Below are positions 19,767 through 27,766 of a stretch of 64,000 nt of DNA, piece by piece; within the stretch, counting starts at the first letter, position 1; every line of letters starts with the position of its first letter. The notes under the pieces were generated by a model. It was not told the origin of the DNA, searched no databases, and was given only the letters and a program-made list of their open reading frames with translations. The position numbers were made by a program, and so were the translations under genes. The stretch is from Bacteroidales bacterium (GTDB lineage: Bacteria; Bacteroidota; Bacteroidia; Bacteroidales; P3): the NCBI GenBank assembly GCA_017524785.1, contig JAFXUY010000010.1, forward strand, positions 1 through 64,000, read 5' to 3'.

Positions 19767-20524
19767 ACGAACTGAACATAACTTTCTATCAGCATAACAT
19801 CGTCTGGGGCGACGCCGAGGCCAACCGTCGCCGCGTCGAGGAGGTGCTTGCCACAGCCCCCAAAACCGACATATTCGTGGTGCCCGAGACCTTCACCACC
19901 GGCTTCGGCGACCACATGGCATCGCTGGCCGAGCCTCAGGAAGGCCCCACACTACAGTGGGCTATGCAGATGGCAAAGCGATACGACCTGCTTTTCGTAG
20001 GCACCTGGATTGTCAAAGATAACGGACAATGCTACAACCGCCTGCATTGGATCTACCCAGACGGCACCTATGGCACCTACGACAAAGCCCACACCTTCCG
20101 CGTCAGCGGCGAGTACGACATCATCGCCCGCGGCACACGTCGCGAGGTTTTCGAATACAAAGGCTGGCGGATAAAGCCTGCCGTATGCTACGACCTACGC
20201 TTCCCGAAATGGCTGCGCAACGATAAACTGGGCTACGACCTACTGCTGGTATGTGCCAACTGGCCAGGCTCGCGCCACGAGGCATGGACAACACTGCTGA
20301 AAGCCCGCGCCATCGAGAACCTATGCTACGTAGTGGGCTGCAACCGCAGCGGCGTGGACGGCGTGGGAGGCAAATACACCGGCAACAGCGCCCTCGTCGA
20401 CTACAAGGGGTTCGCCATCGCCGAGGCCGAGCCCGGAGTCGACGAAATGGTAACCGTAGACCTCGACAAAGAGAAACTTGACGCCTTCCGCCAGAAATGG
20501 CCCCTATATCTTGACTTCGACTAA
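19763..20524 (+). CDS. nitrilase-family omega-amidase (YafV/NIT2-like)
   Basis: A carbon-nitrogen hydrolase of about 253 residues with the three catalytic elements of the family: Glu in VVPETFTTGF, Lys in GTYDKAHTFRVSGE and Cys in KPAVCYDLRFPKW. The closest match in memory is the omega-amidase group, which hydrolyses 2-oxoglutaramate or 2-oxosuccinamate and so repairs metabolites. The start at 19763 gives an ATGA overlap with ribF; an in-frame ATG at 19751 is also possible. Its stop codon is followed directly by the mutS2 ATG. Confidence 0.92.
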   Translation: MNELNITFYQHNIVWGDAEANRRRVEEVLATAPKTDIFVVPETFTTGFGDHMASLAEPQEGPTLQWAMQMAKRYDLLFVGTWIVKDNGQCYNRLHWIYPDGTYGTYDKAHTFRVSGEYDIIARGTRREVFEYKGWRIKPAVCYDLRFPKWLRNDKLGYDLLLVCANWPGSRHEAWTTLLKARAIENLCYVVGCNRSGVDGVGGKYTGNSALVDYKGFAIAEAEPGVDEMVTVDLDKEKLDAFRQKWPLYLDFD

Positions 20525-22972
20525 ATGGACAGCAACATAGAACAGAAACTGGGATTCGACCGCATCCGCCAGATGGTCAAGGAACAGTGCACCAACGAGC
20601 TGGCTGCACGCATGGCCGACGAGATGGCATACATGACCGAACACGAGCCTCTCTGCCACGAGCTGCAGCTCACCGAAGAGATGCGCCAGATAGTGCTGAT
20701 GGAAAACGAATTCCCGCAGCAGGACTTCATCGACCTCACCCCCACCCTCACCCACCTGCACGTTGGCAACACCTTTATACCTCTCGAAGCGCTCTTCGAC
20801 CTTAAGCTCTCGCTGCGCACCATACGCGAGTGCTACCACTTCCTCACCTCCGAGGACAAGATGCAATACGCCGCCCTGCGCAACCTTGCCATCGAGGTGG
20901 AACTGGGCTACGGCGGCAAGAGTTCGCAGCTGAACGTCATCAACTCGCTGCTTGGCAAGCTCATCGACGACCACGGCGAGCTTTATGACAACGCCTCACC
21001 TGCCCTGGCCGAGATACGGCGCACCAAGGCCCGCAAGGCCGCCGAGGTCGACGCCCAGGTGAGCAGTACCCTGGCCCGCGCCAAGCGCGAAGGCTGGGCC
21101 CCCGAAGGCGCCGAGGTGACCATCCGCGACGGCCGCCCCGTCATTCCGCTGCTCACCACCCACCGCCGTAAGATTAAAGGCCTCATACAGGACGAGAGCG
21201 CCACACGCCTAACAGCCTTCGTCGAGCCTGCCGAAGTGGTGGAACTGGGCAACGACCTGCGCGAGCTGGACTTCGATGAGCGCCACGAGATACAACGCAT
21301 ACTACTCACCTTCAGCGACCGCCTGCGTCCCCTGTTGCCGCAACTCGAGGAAGCCTACCGTTTCCTTGCCCGCATCGACTTCCTCCGCGCCAAAGCCCGC
21401 GTCGCCGTCGAACTGGGCGCCTCCGTCCCAATCCTCCACCGCGAGCCTCGCATCGAATGGATGGATGCCCGGCACCCGATACTCTACCTACAGAAGAAAG
21501 ACGGCGTGGTGCCGTTCAACATTGGATTGAATGGGACAAATGGGCAAAATGGGCAAAGGATACTGATCATCTCCGGTCCCAACGCCGGCGGCAAGTCGGT
21601 GCTGCTCAAGGCCGTGGGGTTGATACAATACATGCTGCAATGCGGCATGCCGGTGCCACTGCGCCCCACGTCTGAGTGCGGCATGTTCGGCAGCATATTC
21701 ATCGACATCGGCGACCAGCAGAGCATCGACAACGACCTGTCGACCTATACGTCGCACCTGCAGAACATGAAAGCCCTGCTGGCCTCGGCCGACGAGAAGA
21801 CCCTCTTCCTGCTCGACGAGCTGGGCGGCGGCACCGAGCCACGCTCGGGGTGCGCCATAGCCGAGGCCGTGCTCGACGAGCTATACAACAAAGGGGCCTT
21901 CGGCGTCGTCACCACCCACTTCGCCGACCTCAAGTTGCTGGCCGACCGCCTGCCTGGCATCGTCAACGGCGCCATGCTGTTCGACACCGAAGCCATGCGG
22001 CCCCTCTACCAGCTGGCCATAGGCCACCCCGGCTCCAGTTTCGCATTCGAGATAGCCGAAAGCATCGGATTCCCCAAGAACATCCTCGACCGTGCCGGCG
22101 AGCTGGTGGGCCGCGAGCAACTCAACTTCGAGCACCAGCTGCAGCAACTCGAGCTTGACAAGAAAGAGATTGCACGCCAGAAAGAGGAGCTGCGTGTGGC
22201 CGACGAATTCCTGGCCGAGGTGACGCAGAAATACCAGCACCTGAACGACAACCTGCAGGCACGCCGCCACGAGATTATAGGCAGTGCACGCCGCGAGGCA
22301 CAGCAGATACTCGTCGACGCCAACCGCACCGTGGAGCGCACCATTAGCGACATCAAGAGCGCCAAGGCCGAGAAAGAGGCCACCCGCAAGGCCCGCGAGG
22401 CCCTCGCCGACGCTACCGAACAGAACCTCAAAGCCCAAACAGAGCTGAAAGCACAGAAAGAAAAGCGACAGCCTGCCGTGCAAGATTCTGGTTCAGACAA
22501 GGAGATGCCCATCCTGGTCGGCAGCATAGTGCGCATCGACGGCGAGGAGACCTTCGGCGAGGTGGTGGAGATAAAAGGCAAGAAGGCCGTGGTGGAGAGC
22601 AACAGCGTCCGCATGACAATACCGCTAAGCCGCCTTACAGGCACCGCCAAACAGAAGATTCCAACCGACCGCAAGGCTGTCAGCGTCAGCCGCTCCATCT
22701 ACGACGATCTGAACGACAAGCGCAAGCACTTCAACCCCACCCTCGACCTGCGCGGCCACCGTGCCGAAGAGGCCATCAGCGAGCTGCACCAATTCCTCGA
22801 CAACGCAATCCTGCTGGGCGAGAAGGAAGTGCGCATACTGCACGGCAAAGGCTACGGCATACTGATGCAAATAATCTCGCAGGAGCTGCAGGCCATGCGC
22901 GAGGTGCGCACCTTCCACCCCGAAAAAATCGAACTGGGCGGAGCCGGAATCACCGTTGTGGAGCTACGCTGA
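20525..22972 (+). CDS. mutS2: endonuclease MutS2
   Basis: MutS2 (815 aa) acts on branched DNA or stalled ribosomes and limits recombination, rather than mismatch repair. The order is family-typical: core/lever region, ATPase with P-loop GPNAGGKS (Gly351-Ser358) and LLDELGGGTEPRSG, coiled-coil clamp (about 520-660), KOW-like segment, and a C-terminal Smr nuclease domain (about 740-815) with LDLRGHRAEEA and HGKGYG (usually HGKGTG). Just before the P-loop, residues 336-344 are three N-G-(T/Q) repeats encoded by a 9-nt tandem, an apparent insertion. The 3' end overlaps the convergent DUF4919-like gene by 23 bp. Confidence 0.96.
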   Translation: MDSNIEQKLGFDRIRQMVKEQCTNELAARMADEMAYMTEHEPLCHELQLTEEMRQIVLMENEFPQQDFIDLTPTLTHLHVGNTFIPLEALFDLKLSLRTIRECYHFLTSEDKMQYAALRNLAIEVELGYGGKSSQLNVINSLLGKLIDDHGELYDNASPALAEIRRTKARKAAEVDAQVSSTLARAKREGWAPEGAEVTIRDGRPVIPLLTTHRRKIKGLIQDESATRLTAFVEPAEVVELGNDLRELDFDERHEIQRILLTFSDRLRPLLPQLEEAYRFLARIDFLRAKARVAVELGASVPILHREPRIEWMDARHPILYLQKKDGVVPFNIGLNGTNGQNGQRILIISGPNAGGKSVLLKAVGLIQYMLQCGMPVPLRPTSECGMFGSIFIDIGDQQSIDNDLSTYTSHLQNMKALLASADEKTLFLLDELGGGTEPRSGCAIAEAVLDELYNKGAFGVVTTHFADLKLLADRLPGIVNGAMLFDTEAMRPLYQLAIGHPGSSFAFEIAESIGFPKNILDRAGELVGREQLNFEHQLQQLELDKKEIARQKEELRVADEFLAEVTQKYQHLNDNLQARRHEIIGSARREAQQILVDANRTVERTISDIKSAKAEKEATRKAREALADATEQNLKAQTELKAQKEKRQPAVQDSGSDKEMPILVGSIVRIDGEETFGEVVEIKGKKAVVESNSVRMTIPLSRLTGTAKQKIPTDRKAVSVSRSIYDDLNDKRKHFNPTLDLRGHRAEEAISELHQFLDNAILLGEKEVRILHGKGYGILMQIISQELQAMREVRTFHPEKIELGGAGITVVELR
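21530..21557 (+). repeat. 9-nt tandem inside mutS2
   Basis: Three in-frame 9-nt units follow the pattern AATGGGNNA (AATGGGACA, AATGGGCAA, AATGGGCAA) and encode N-G-T, N-G-Q, N-G-Q at residues 336-344, in the loop just before the Walker A strand. Confidence 0.85.
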
Positions 22973-23447
22973 ACTTACGTTTCCCTTTGATTTTGAACCA
23001 TAGCGGCGTGTCGTAACCCATGGCCGCCAACTCGGCATCCTCGCGCGAGACCACATGCAGCGGCTTGCTCTTCGAGCCGTCACCGGTGCTCCACACCGCG
23101 GTGGTGAGCATCTGATACTGCGTCCATACGGTGTTCACCTGGGCAGCATTGCGGCCGAAACGACTCGAGCGCAGCTTGTAAACCCTATAGGCATTGCTGA
23201 GCGTCTTGTCCGACGAACTGAAATAGAGGCAGCGCAGGTCGTCGACGGTCAGCGAGGTGTCGCAGCGGTCGAAGCGCGCCTCGAGCGAGTCGAGGAAATA
23301 GGGACTCGAGGGCGACTTCACCACACGGGCAATCTTGCGGTAGTTAGGCTTCATAGTCACACCGTTGTCCTGGGCCACGGCCAAGCAAGGTGCTAACAAT
23401 ATGACAATTGCGACAATCAGTCTTCGCATAAGGCAATCACTTTTCAT
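22950..23447 (-). CDS. DUF4919-like secreted protein
   Basis: A 165-residue protein with a signal peptide; Met7 (23429) gives the neater start MRRLIVAIVILLAPCLAVAQ. The mature part resembles DUF4919, a Bacteroidota family of unknown function: MKPNYRKIARVVKSPSSPYF, then RFDRCDTSLTVDDLRCLYFS, and a C-terminal AELAAMGYDTPLWFKIKG. The family assignment is from memory of the pattern. Its end overlaps the mutS2 end by 23 bp, convergently. Confidence 0.8.
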   Translation of the reverse strand: MKSDCLMRRLIVAIVILLAPCLAVAQDNGVTMKPNYRKIARVVKSPSSPYFLDSLEARFDRCDTSLTVDDLRCLYFSSSDKTLSNAYRVYKLRSSRFGRNAAQVNTVWTQYQMLTTAVWSTGDGSKSKPLHVVSREDAELAAMGYDTPLWFKIKGKRKFSVAPQR

Positions 23448-23517
23448 ATTATAGATAACGTCGGTGCCCGGTAATTATTGCGTGCCAGGAGCGCCTACAG
23501 GCAGGTATCTAACTGCC

Positions 23518-23612
23518 TTGTTTACATATTGTTCTTATGTTGTTCTTTAGTTGTTCTTTAGTTTTTTTCTAAAGAACAACTAAAGAACAACATATAAACA
23601 GCATAAGAATCA
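23518..23612. repeat. 11-nt modular palindrome upstream of hydF
   Basis: Left arm modules: TTGTTTACATA, TTGTTCTTATG, TTGTTCTTTAG, TTGTTCTTTAG (23518-23561). A 7-T loop follows (23562-23568). Right arm modules from the loop are CTAAAGAACAA twice, then CATATAAACAG and CATAAGAATCA (to 23612). The inner 26 bp (23536-23561 with 23569-23594) pair perfectly. The two outer modules occur in swapped order on the two arms. It lies between divergent genes. Confidence 0.85.
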
Positions 23613-23675
23613 GGCGGTTTGGCAGCGGTTGAAAACCTGTGGATAGTTTAGTGCGGCGGACGTTCTTTTTTTTAG

Positions 23676-23683
23676 TATATTTG
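23676..23683 (+). promoter_or_regulatory. -7 box for hydF
   Basis: TATATTTG matches TAnnTTTG, 44 nt before the hydF start codon. No clear -33 TTG is present. Confidence 0.6.
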
Positions 23684-23727
23684 CAACAATAAAGAATAGC
23701 GCACGCGCAATATAATATATTCATACC

Positions 23728-24879
23728 GTGAGCAAAGGGAACGAACTGAAACCACGCATAGGCTTCTTTGGCCGCCGCAACGCAGGCAAGAGCACAATGA
23801 TAAACTGGCTGACGGGGCAGCAAATAGCCATCGTCAGCGACACCGCCGGCACCACCACCGACCCCGTGCGCAAGAGCATGGAGATCGGCGGCATTGGGCC
23901 CGTGGTGCTGATTGACACTGCCGGCATCGACGACGAAGGCGAGCTTGGCCGTATGCGCGTGGAGAAGAGCATGGCGGCACTGGCCGAGGTCGACCTGGCG
24001 CTGCTGCTCTACACCGAAGGCTGCTACGGCGAGCCCGAGCTGATGGTGGAGCGCTGGTGCACAGAGCACGGCACGCCGCTGCTCAAGGTGCTGACAAAGA
24101 AAGCCCCCATCGACAAAGCGGCGCTGATAGCGCAGATAAAGGAAGCCCTGCCGGAGAGCGCCTACCGCGGACGCTCGCTGCTGGGCGACATCATAGGCCG
24201 GGGCGACACCGTGGTGCTGGTGACGCCCATCGACAGCTCGGCCCCCGAAGGGAGGATGATACTGCCGCAGGTGCAGGTGCTGCGCGACCTGATGGACCTG
24301 CACGCGCAGGCCCTCTTCTGCCAGCCACAGGAGCTGCCGACGGCGCTGGCGGCTCTCAAGGAGCCACCGGCGCTGGTGGTCACAGACAGCCAGGCCTTCA
24401 AGCAGGTGTCCGCCATAGTGCCTGCCGACGTGCCGCTGACCAGCTTCAGCGTAGTGCTGGCCAGGCAGAAAGGGCTGTTTGCAGAGTACCTTGAGGGCAC
24501 AAAGAGCATCGGCAGCCTGCAGGACGGCGACCGCGTGCTGCTGCTCGAAAGCTGCACGCACAACGTCACCTGCGAGGACATAGGCCGCGTGAAGCTGCCC
24601 GCCGCCCTGCGCAAGACAACGGGCAAGGACCTGCAGTTCGAGATTATTGGCGGAGCCATGACAGCCACCCACTACCCACTATCCACTACCCACTACAAAC
24701 TGGTCATACAATGCGGCGGCTGCGTCATCACCGCGCAGCAGGTGAAGGCACGCCTCCTGCCGGCTCTCGAGGCGGGCGTGCCCGTGAGCAACTACGGCCT
24801 TGCCCTGGCCTGGTGCAACGGCATCTTCGACAGGGCGACAAAAATATTCCAACAGACAAACAAAACAACACAGCCATGA
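23728..24879 (+). CDS. hydF: [FeFe] hydrogenase maturation GTPase HydF
   Basis: HydF is the scaffold that assembles and delivers the 2Fe subcluster of [FeFe] hydrogenase. The 383-residue protein starts at GTG. The GTPase domain (about 1-170) has G1 GRRNAGKST, AGTTTDPV and LIDTAGIDDEGELG. The C-terminal cluster domain has the family pattern CxH...CxxC as SCTHN (near residue 275) and QCGGC (near 330), with 50 residues between His and the next Cys. Between them, 24668-24695 is a 4 x 7-nt tandem encoding HYPLSTTHY. It overlaps the next gene by ATGA. HydE is encoded separately; HydG and the hydrogenase are not in the window. Confidence 0.96.
   Translation: MSKGNELKPRIGFFGRRNAGKSTMINWLTGQQIAIVSDTAGTTTDPVRKSMEIGGIGPVVLIDTAGIDDEGELGRMRVEKSMAALAEVDLALLLYTEGCYGEPELMVERWCTEHGTPLLKVLTKKAPIDKAALIAQIKEALPESAYRGRSLLGDIIGRGDTVVLVTPIDSSAPEGRMILPQVQVLRDLMDLHAQALFCQPQELPTALAALKEPPALVVTDSQAFKQVSAIVPADVPLTSFSVVLARQKGLFAEYLEGTKSIGSLQDGDRVLLLESCTHNVTCEDIGRVKLPAALRKTTGKDLQFEIIGGAMTATHYPLSTTHYKLVIQCGGCVITAQQVKARLLPALEAGVPVSNYGLALAWCNGIFDRATKIFQQTNKTTQP
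24668..24695 (+). repeat. 7-nt tandem inside hydF
   Basis: Four consecutive units CCCACTA, CCCACTA, TCCACTA, CCCACTA lie inside the hydF reading frame. Because 7 is not a multiple of 3, gain or loss of one unit would shift the frame upstream of the CGGC cluster ligands. Confidence 0.9.
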
Positions 24880-25502
24880 ACGACAATAAATTCATCATCC
24901 TCGTGAACCGCGAGGCAGGCTCAGGCGGCAAGGAAATAGCCGAGAAGCTGGGCGAAATGCTCAACGTCAACGTCTACAGCAAAGCGGCCATCAAAGGCCT
25001 GGTGCAACACTTCGGCATCAGCGAGAACGAGATTGAGCACATACGCTCGCACAAGCAGAACTGGTGGGACGAAGTGTGCCAGTTCCACAAACAGTTCGCC
25101 GCGGCCAGCGACCCCCTGACCATAGACCGCGAAGTCACCCCCATGCAGCTCTACCACACAGAAGCCAAGCTGCTCAAGGAACTCGCCGCCGAAGAGTCGT
25201 GCATCATCGTGGGCCGTGCCGGCTTCCACATCTTCAAAGACAACCCTGACGCTATAAGGATATTCATCGTCGCCGACCGCGAAGACCGCATTGCCCGCAT
25301 AGCCGGCAAGCTGAACGTCTCCGACAAAGAGGCCGCGAAGATCATCGACGAGGTTGACAAACAGCGCGAGAACTTCACCAAGACCTTCGCCGGCGTGTCG
25401 CGCTACGACGTGCGCAACTACGACCTCATGTACAACGCCTCGCACATCAAGCCCGACACCATAGCCCGCTCGCTGGCATTCACCATCAAAGACAAACAAT
25501 GA
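24876..25502 (+). CDS. cytidylate kinase-like protein
   Basis: The start at 24876 overlaps the hydF stop (ATGA) and gives 208 residues. The N-terminus FIILVNREAGSGGKEIAEKL holds a P-loop-like GSGGKEIA, as in the cytidylate-kinase-like family common in Firmicutes and Bacteroidota. Later blocks include IIVGRAGFHIF and the Arg-rich lid ADREDRIARIAG. The substrate of this family is not established, so I do not call it cmk. Position between hydF and folA, with four-base overlaps on both sides, suggests translational coupling. Confidence 0.88.
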   Translation: MNDNKFIILVNREAGSGGKEIAEKLGEMLNVNVYSKAAIKGLVQHFGISENEIEHIRSHKQNWWDEVCQFHKQFAAASDPLTIDREVTPMQLYHTEAKLLKELAAEESCIIVGRAGFHIFKDNPDAIRIFIVADREDRIARIAGKLNVSDKEAAKIIDEVDKQRENFTKTFAGVSRYDVRNYDLMYNASHIKPDTIARSLAFTIKDKQ

Positions 25503-26035
25503 CCGCCATGGTTGACACACATAAGAAACCGAACCTCAGCATAATAGTGGCCATAGCGCAGAACGGGGCCATCGGCAAGAACAACGACCTGCTGTGGCAC
25601 CTCAGCGGCGACCTCAAGCGCTTCAAGCAACTCACCATGGGTCATCCCGTGGTGATGGGTCGCAAAACCTGGGATTCGCTGCCCAAGAAGCCCCTGCTCG
25701 GCCGCCAGAACATCGTGATGACCAACAACCCCGACTTCGAGGCCGAGGGCGCCACGGTGGTACACAGCGTGAACGAGCTGTTCAAGGCACTGAAGGGCTG
25801 CGACGATGAGGTCTTCGTGATGGGCGGTGCCGCCATCTACGAGGCGCTGCTGCCGTTCACCAACCGTCTTTACATCACACGTGTGTACCGCGACTACGAG
25901 GCCGACGTCTACTTCCCGACCATCGACATGTCGGAGTTCACGCTGGTGAGTCTCGGCGAGCCCCTGTACGATGACGAGAGCGGTCTCGACTACGCCTACG
26001 AAGAATACGACAGGAAAAAGGGTGTGAGGCTGTGA
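25499..26035 (+). CDS. folA: dihydrofolate reductase
   Basis: FolA reduces dihydrofolate to tetrahydrofolate with NADPH. The 178 residues contain LSIIVAIAQNGAIGKNNDLLWHL (split across the substrate pocket; acidic ligand region), GDLKRFKQLTMGHPVVMGRKTW and EVFVMGGAAIYEALLP. The N-terminus has about ten residues before the first strand; an internal ATG at 25508 is an alternative, but ATGA overlap with the upstream gene favours 25499. The stop codon (26033-26035) falls within the start of a 7-nt modular array. Confidence 0.96.
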   Translation: MTAMVDTHKKPNLSIIVAIAQNGAIGKNNDLLWHLSGDLKRFKQLTMGHPVVMGRKTWDSLPKKPLLGRQNIVMTNNPDFEAEGATVVHSVNELFKALKGCDDEVFVMGGAAIYEALLPFTNRLYITRVYRDYEADVYFPTIDMSEFTLVSLGEPLYDDESGLDYAYEEYDRKKGVRL

Positions 26036-26131
26036 GATATAAGCTGTAAGCCGTGAACTGTAAGTTTTAAGTAGCTTGCGCACCATGAAAAAATGCGTAG
26101 ACACTTAAAACTTACAGCTTAAAACTTAAAA
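26030..26131. repeat. 7-nt modular inverted array between folA and cinA
   Basis: Six 7-nt modules run from 26030 to 26071 (CTGTGAG, ATATAAG, CTGTAAG, CCGTGAA, CTGTAAG, TTTTAAG). Four inverse modules run from 26104 to 26131 (CTTAAAA, CTTACAG, CTTAAAA, CTTAAAA). The inner 15 bp (26058-26072 with 26103-26117) pair perfectly around a 30-nt loop. The left arm begins inside folA and contains its stop codon. It fills most of the folA-cinA gap. Confidence 0.8.
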
Positions 26132-26141
26132 CTAGAAATAC

Positions 26142-27362
26142 ATGAACGTTACAATAATCAATATCGGCGACGAACTGCTCATCGGGCAGGTAGTCAACAC
26201 CAACGCCTCGACAATGAGCCGCATGCTCACCATGGCGGGCATGGACGTCAGCAAAACCCTTGTGGTGGGCGACGTCTATAATGACATCTGGGTGGCTGTA
26301 GATGAGGCCTTGCGCGACAGCGACGCGGTGCTGGTCACCGGCGGCCTAGGCCCCACCAAGGACGACATCACCAAGAAGTTGCTATGTGAATACTTCGACA
26401 GCGAACTGGTTGAGAGCCAAGTGGCGCTGGACAACGTGAAACGCATCTTCGAGAGCCGTGGCTACGAACTGACGCCCGTCAACCGCGCACAAGCCCTGGT
26501 GCCGCGCTGCTGCGAGGTGCTCAACAACGACCTCGGCACAGCCCCATGCATGTGGTTTGAGCGCAAGGGCAAAGTGTTGGTGTCGCTGCCCGGCGTGCCA
26601 TTCGAGATGGAATGGCTCATGCGCAACCGCGTGCTGCCGAAGCTACAGGAGACCTTCAAGACCGACATTATCACCACCAAGAACATACTGACGCAGGGCA
26701 TCGGCGAGAGCTTCCTAAGCGACCTCATCGAGCCGTGGGAGCTGTCGCTGCCGGATAACATCAAGCTGGCCTACTTGCCTGTGGCCGGCCTCACCAAGCT
26801 GCGCCTGACGGTGCACGGCAACTACGACCCGTCCGTATTGAAAGGACTCTACGACCTCGCAGGGCAATATATCGTGGGCGAAGACTGCGAGACGCTCGAC
26901 GAACTGGTGCACAAGACGCTCACCGAACGCGGCCTGACGCTGGCCACCGCCGAGAGCTGCACGGGCGGCAACATCGCCCGTCTGCTTACGGCCCAAGCCG
27001 GTGCCTCGGCTTACTTCAAGGGCGGCATGGTGGCCTACAGCAACGAGGTGAAGGAGAGCGCCCTCGGTGTGAAGCACAGCACGCTGGAGACCCACGGCGC
27101 CGTGAGCGAGGAGACAGTGCGCGAGATGGTGGAGGGTGTGCGCACGCGCCTCGGTGCCGACCTTGCCATCGCCACCACTGGCGTCGCAGGCCCCGACGGC
27201 GGCACAAAGGAAAAGCCCGTTGGCACGGTATGGATTGCCGTGGCCGACGCCACTCATACCGAAGCCAAACTGCTGCAGTTCGGTGCCAACCGACGCCAGC
27301 AGAACATCGACCGCAGCACCAACCAAGCTTTCGCAATGCTGATGCGTTTAGTAGTTAAGTAG
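26142..27362 (+). CDS. cinA: CinA family protein (nicotinamide-nucleotide amidase)
   Basis: The 406-residue full-length form has both domains. The N-terminal MoCF-like domain (about 1-170) shows INIGDELLIGQVVNTNAS and TGGLGPTKDDITK. The C-terminal amidase domain (about 250-406) shows TLATAESCTGGNIARLLT, GGMVAYSNEVKE and TTGVAGPDGGTKEKPVGTVW. The enzyme deamidates NMN in the pyridine-nucleotide cycle; the N-terminal domain may add ADP-ribose pyrophosphatase activity. The last codons (LVVK, stop at 27360-27362) are formed by an 8-nt TTAAGTAG word that continues into the intergenic gap. Confidence 0.95.
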   Translation: MNVTIINIGDELLIGQVVNTNASTMSRMLTMAGMDVSKTLVVGDVYNDIWVAVDEALRDSDAVLVTGGLGPTKDDITKKLLCEYFDSELVESQVALDNVKRIFESRGYELTPVNRAQALVPRCCEVLNNDLGTAPCMWFERKGKVLVSLPGVPFEMEWLMRNRVLPKLQETFKTDIITTKNILTQGIGESFLSDLIEPWELSLPDNIKLAYLPVAGLTKLRLTVHGNYDPSVLKGLYDLAGQYIVGEDCETLDELVHKTLTERGLTLATAESCTGGNIARLLTAQAGASAYFKGGMVAYSNEVKESALGVKHSTLETHGAVSEETVREMVEGVRTRLGADLAIATTGVAGPDGGTKEKPVGTVWIAVADATHTEAKLLQFGANRRQQNIDRSTNQAFAMLMRLVVK

Positions 27363-27384
27363 ACAGTAGTTAAGTAGTTAAGAC
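27347..27384 (+). repeat. 8-nt module run across the cinA stop codon
   Basis: TTTAGTAG, TTAAGTAG, ACAGTAG (one base short), TTAAGTAG and TTAAGAC follow each other. The run supplies the last cinA codons and stop and fills the gap to the next gene. Confidence 0.65.
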
Positions 27385-27385
27385 A

Positions 27386-27763
27386 ATGCCTAAGGGATTA
27401 ATCACGATATTGCTGCTCATCGTCAGCAACATCTTCATGACCTTCGCCTGGTACGGCAACCTCAAGCTCACCGAGCTGAAGATCAACACCAGCTGGCCAC
27501 TCATCCTCATCATCCTCACATCGTGGGGCGTGGCCTTCTTCGAGTACTCGTTCATGATACCCGCCAACCGCATCGGCAGCCAGATAAACGGCGGTCCCTT
27601 CTCGTTGATGCAGCTCAAGATATTGGCCGAATGTATTTCGCTGACGGTATTCACCGTCATCGTGGCAACGGTCTTCAAGAGCGAGCCCATCCGCTGGAAC
27701 CACCTCGTCAGCTTCGTATTCATCCTGCTGGCCGTCGTTTTCGCCTTCTGGAAAACAAAATAA
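27386..27763 (+). CDS. DUF486 / DMT-family membrane protein
   Basis: A 125-residue protein with four predicted membrane helices. The motif SNIFMTFAWYGNLKL near the start and ASWGVAFFEYSFMIPANRIG-type centre (here TSWGVAFFEYSFMIPANRIG) are typical of the DUF486 branch of the drug/metabolite transporter superfamily. The substrate is unknown. It lies 23 nt after cinA and 3 nt before the beta-mannosidase gene. Confidence 0.9.
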   Translation: MPKGLITILLLIVSNIFMTFAWYGNLKLTELKINTSWPLILIILTSWGVAFFEYSFMIPANRIGSQINGGPFSLMQLKILAECISLTVFTVIVATVFKSEPIRWNHLVSFVFILLAVVFAFWKTK

Positions 27764-27766
27764 AAC

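Noticed and set aside
23518..23612. Interpreting the palindromes as an insertion sequence end or MITE family
   Set aside because: The three sites share no sequence, no target-site duplication is evident, and no transposase lies in the window.
23569..24672. 367-codon minus-strand open frame
   Set aside because: Antisense to hydF and its upstream palindrome; composition is of antisense type (His, Gln, Val rich).
26088..26108. Seven-codon peptide (ATGAAAAAATGC start) between folA and cinA
   Set aside because: It lies in the loop of the modular inverted array and is too short to support without expression data.
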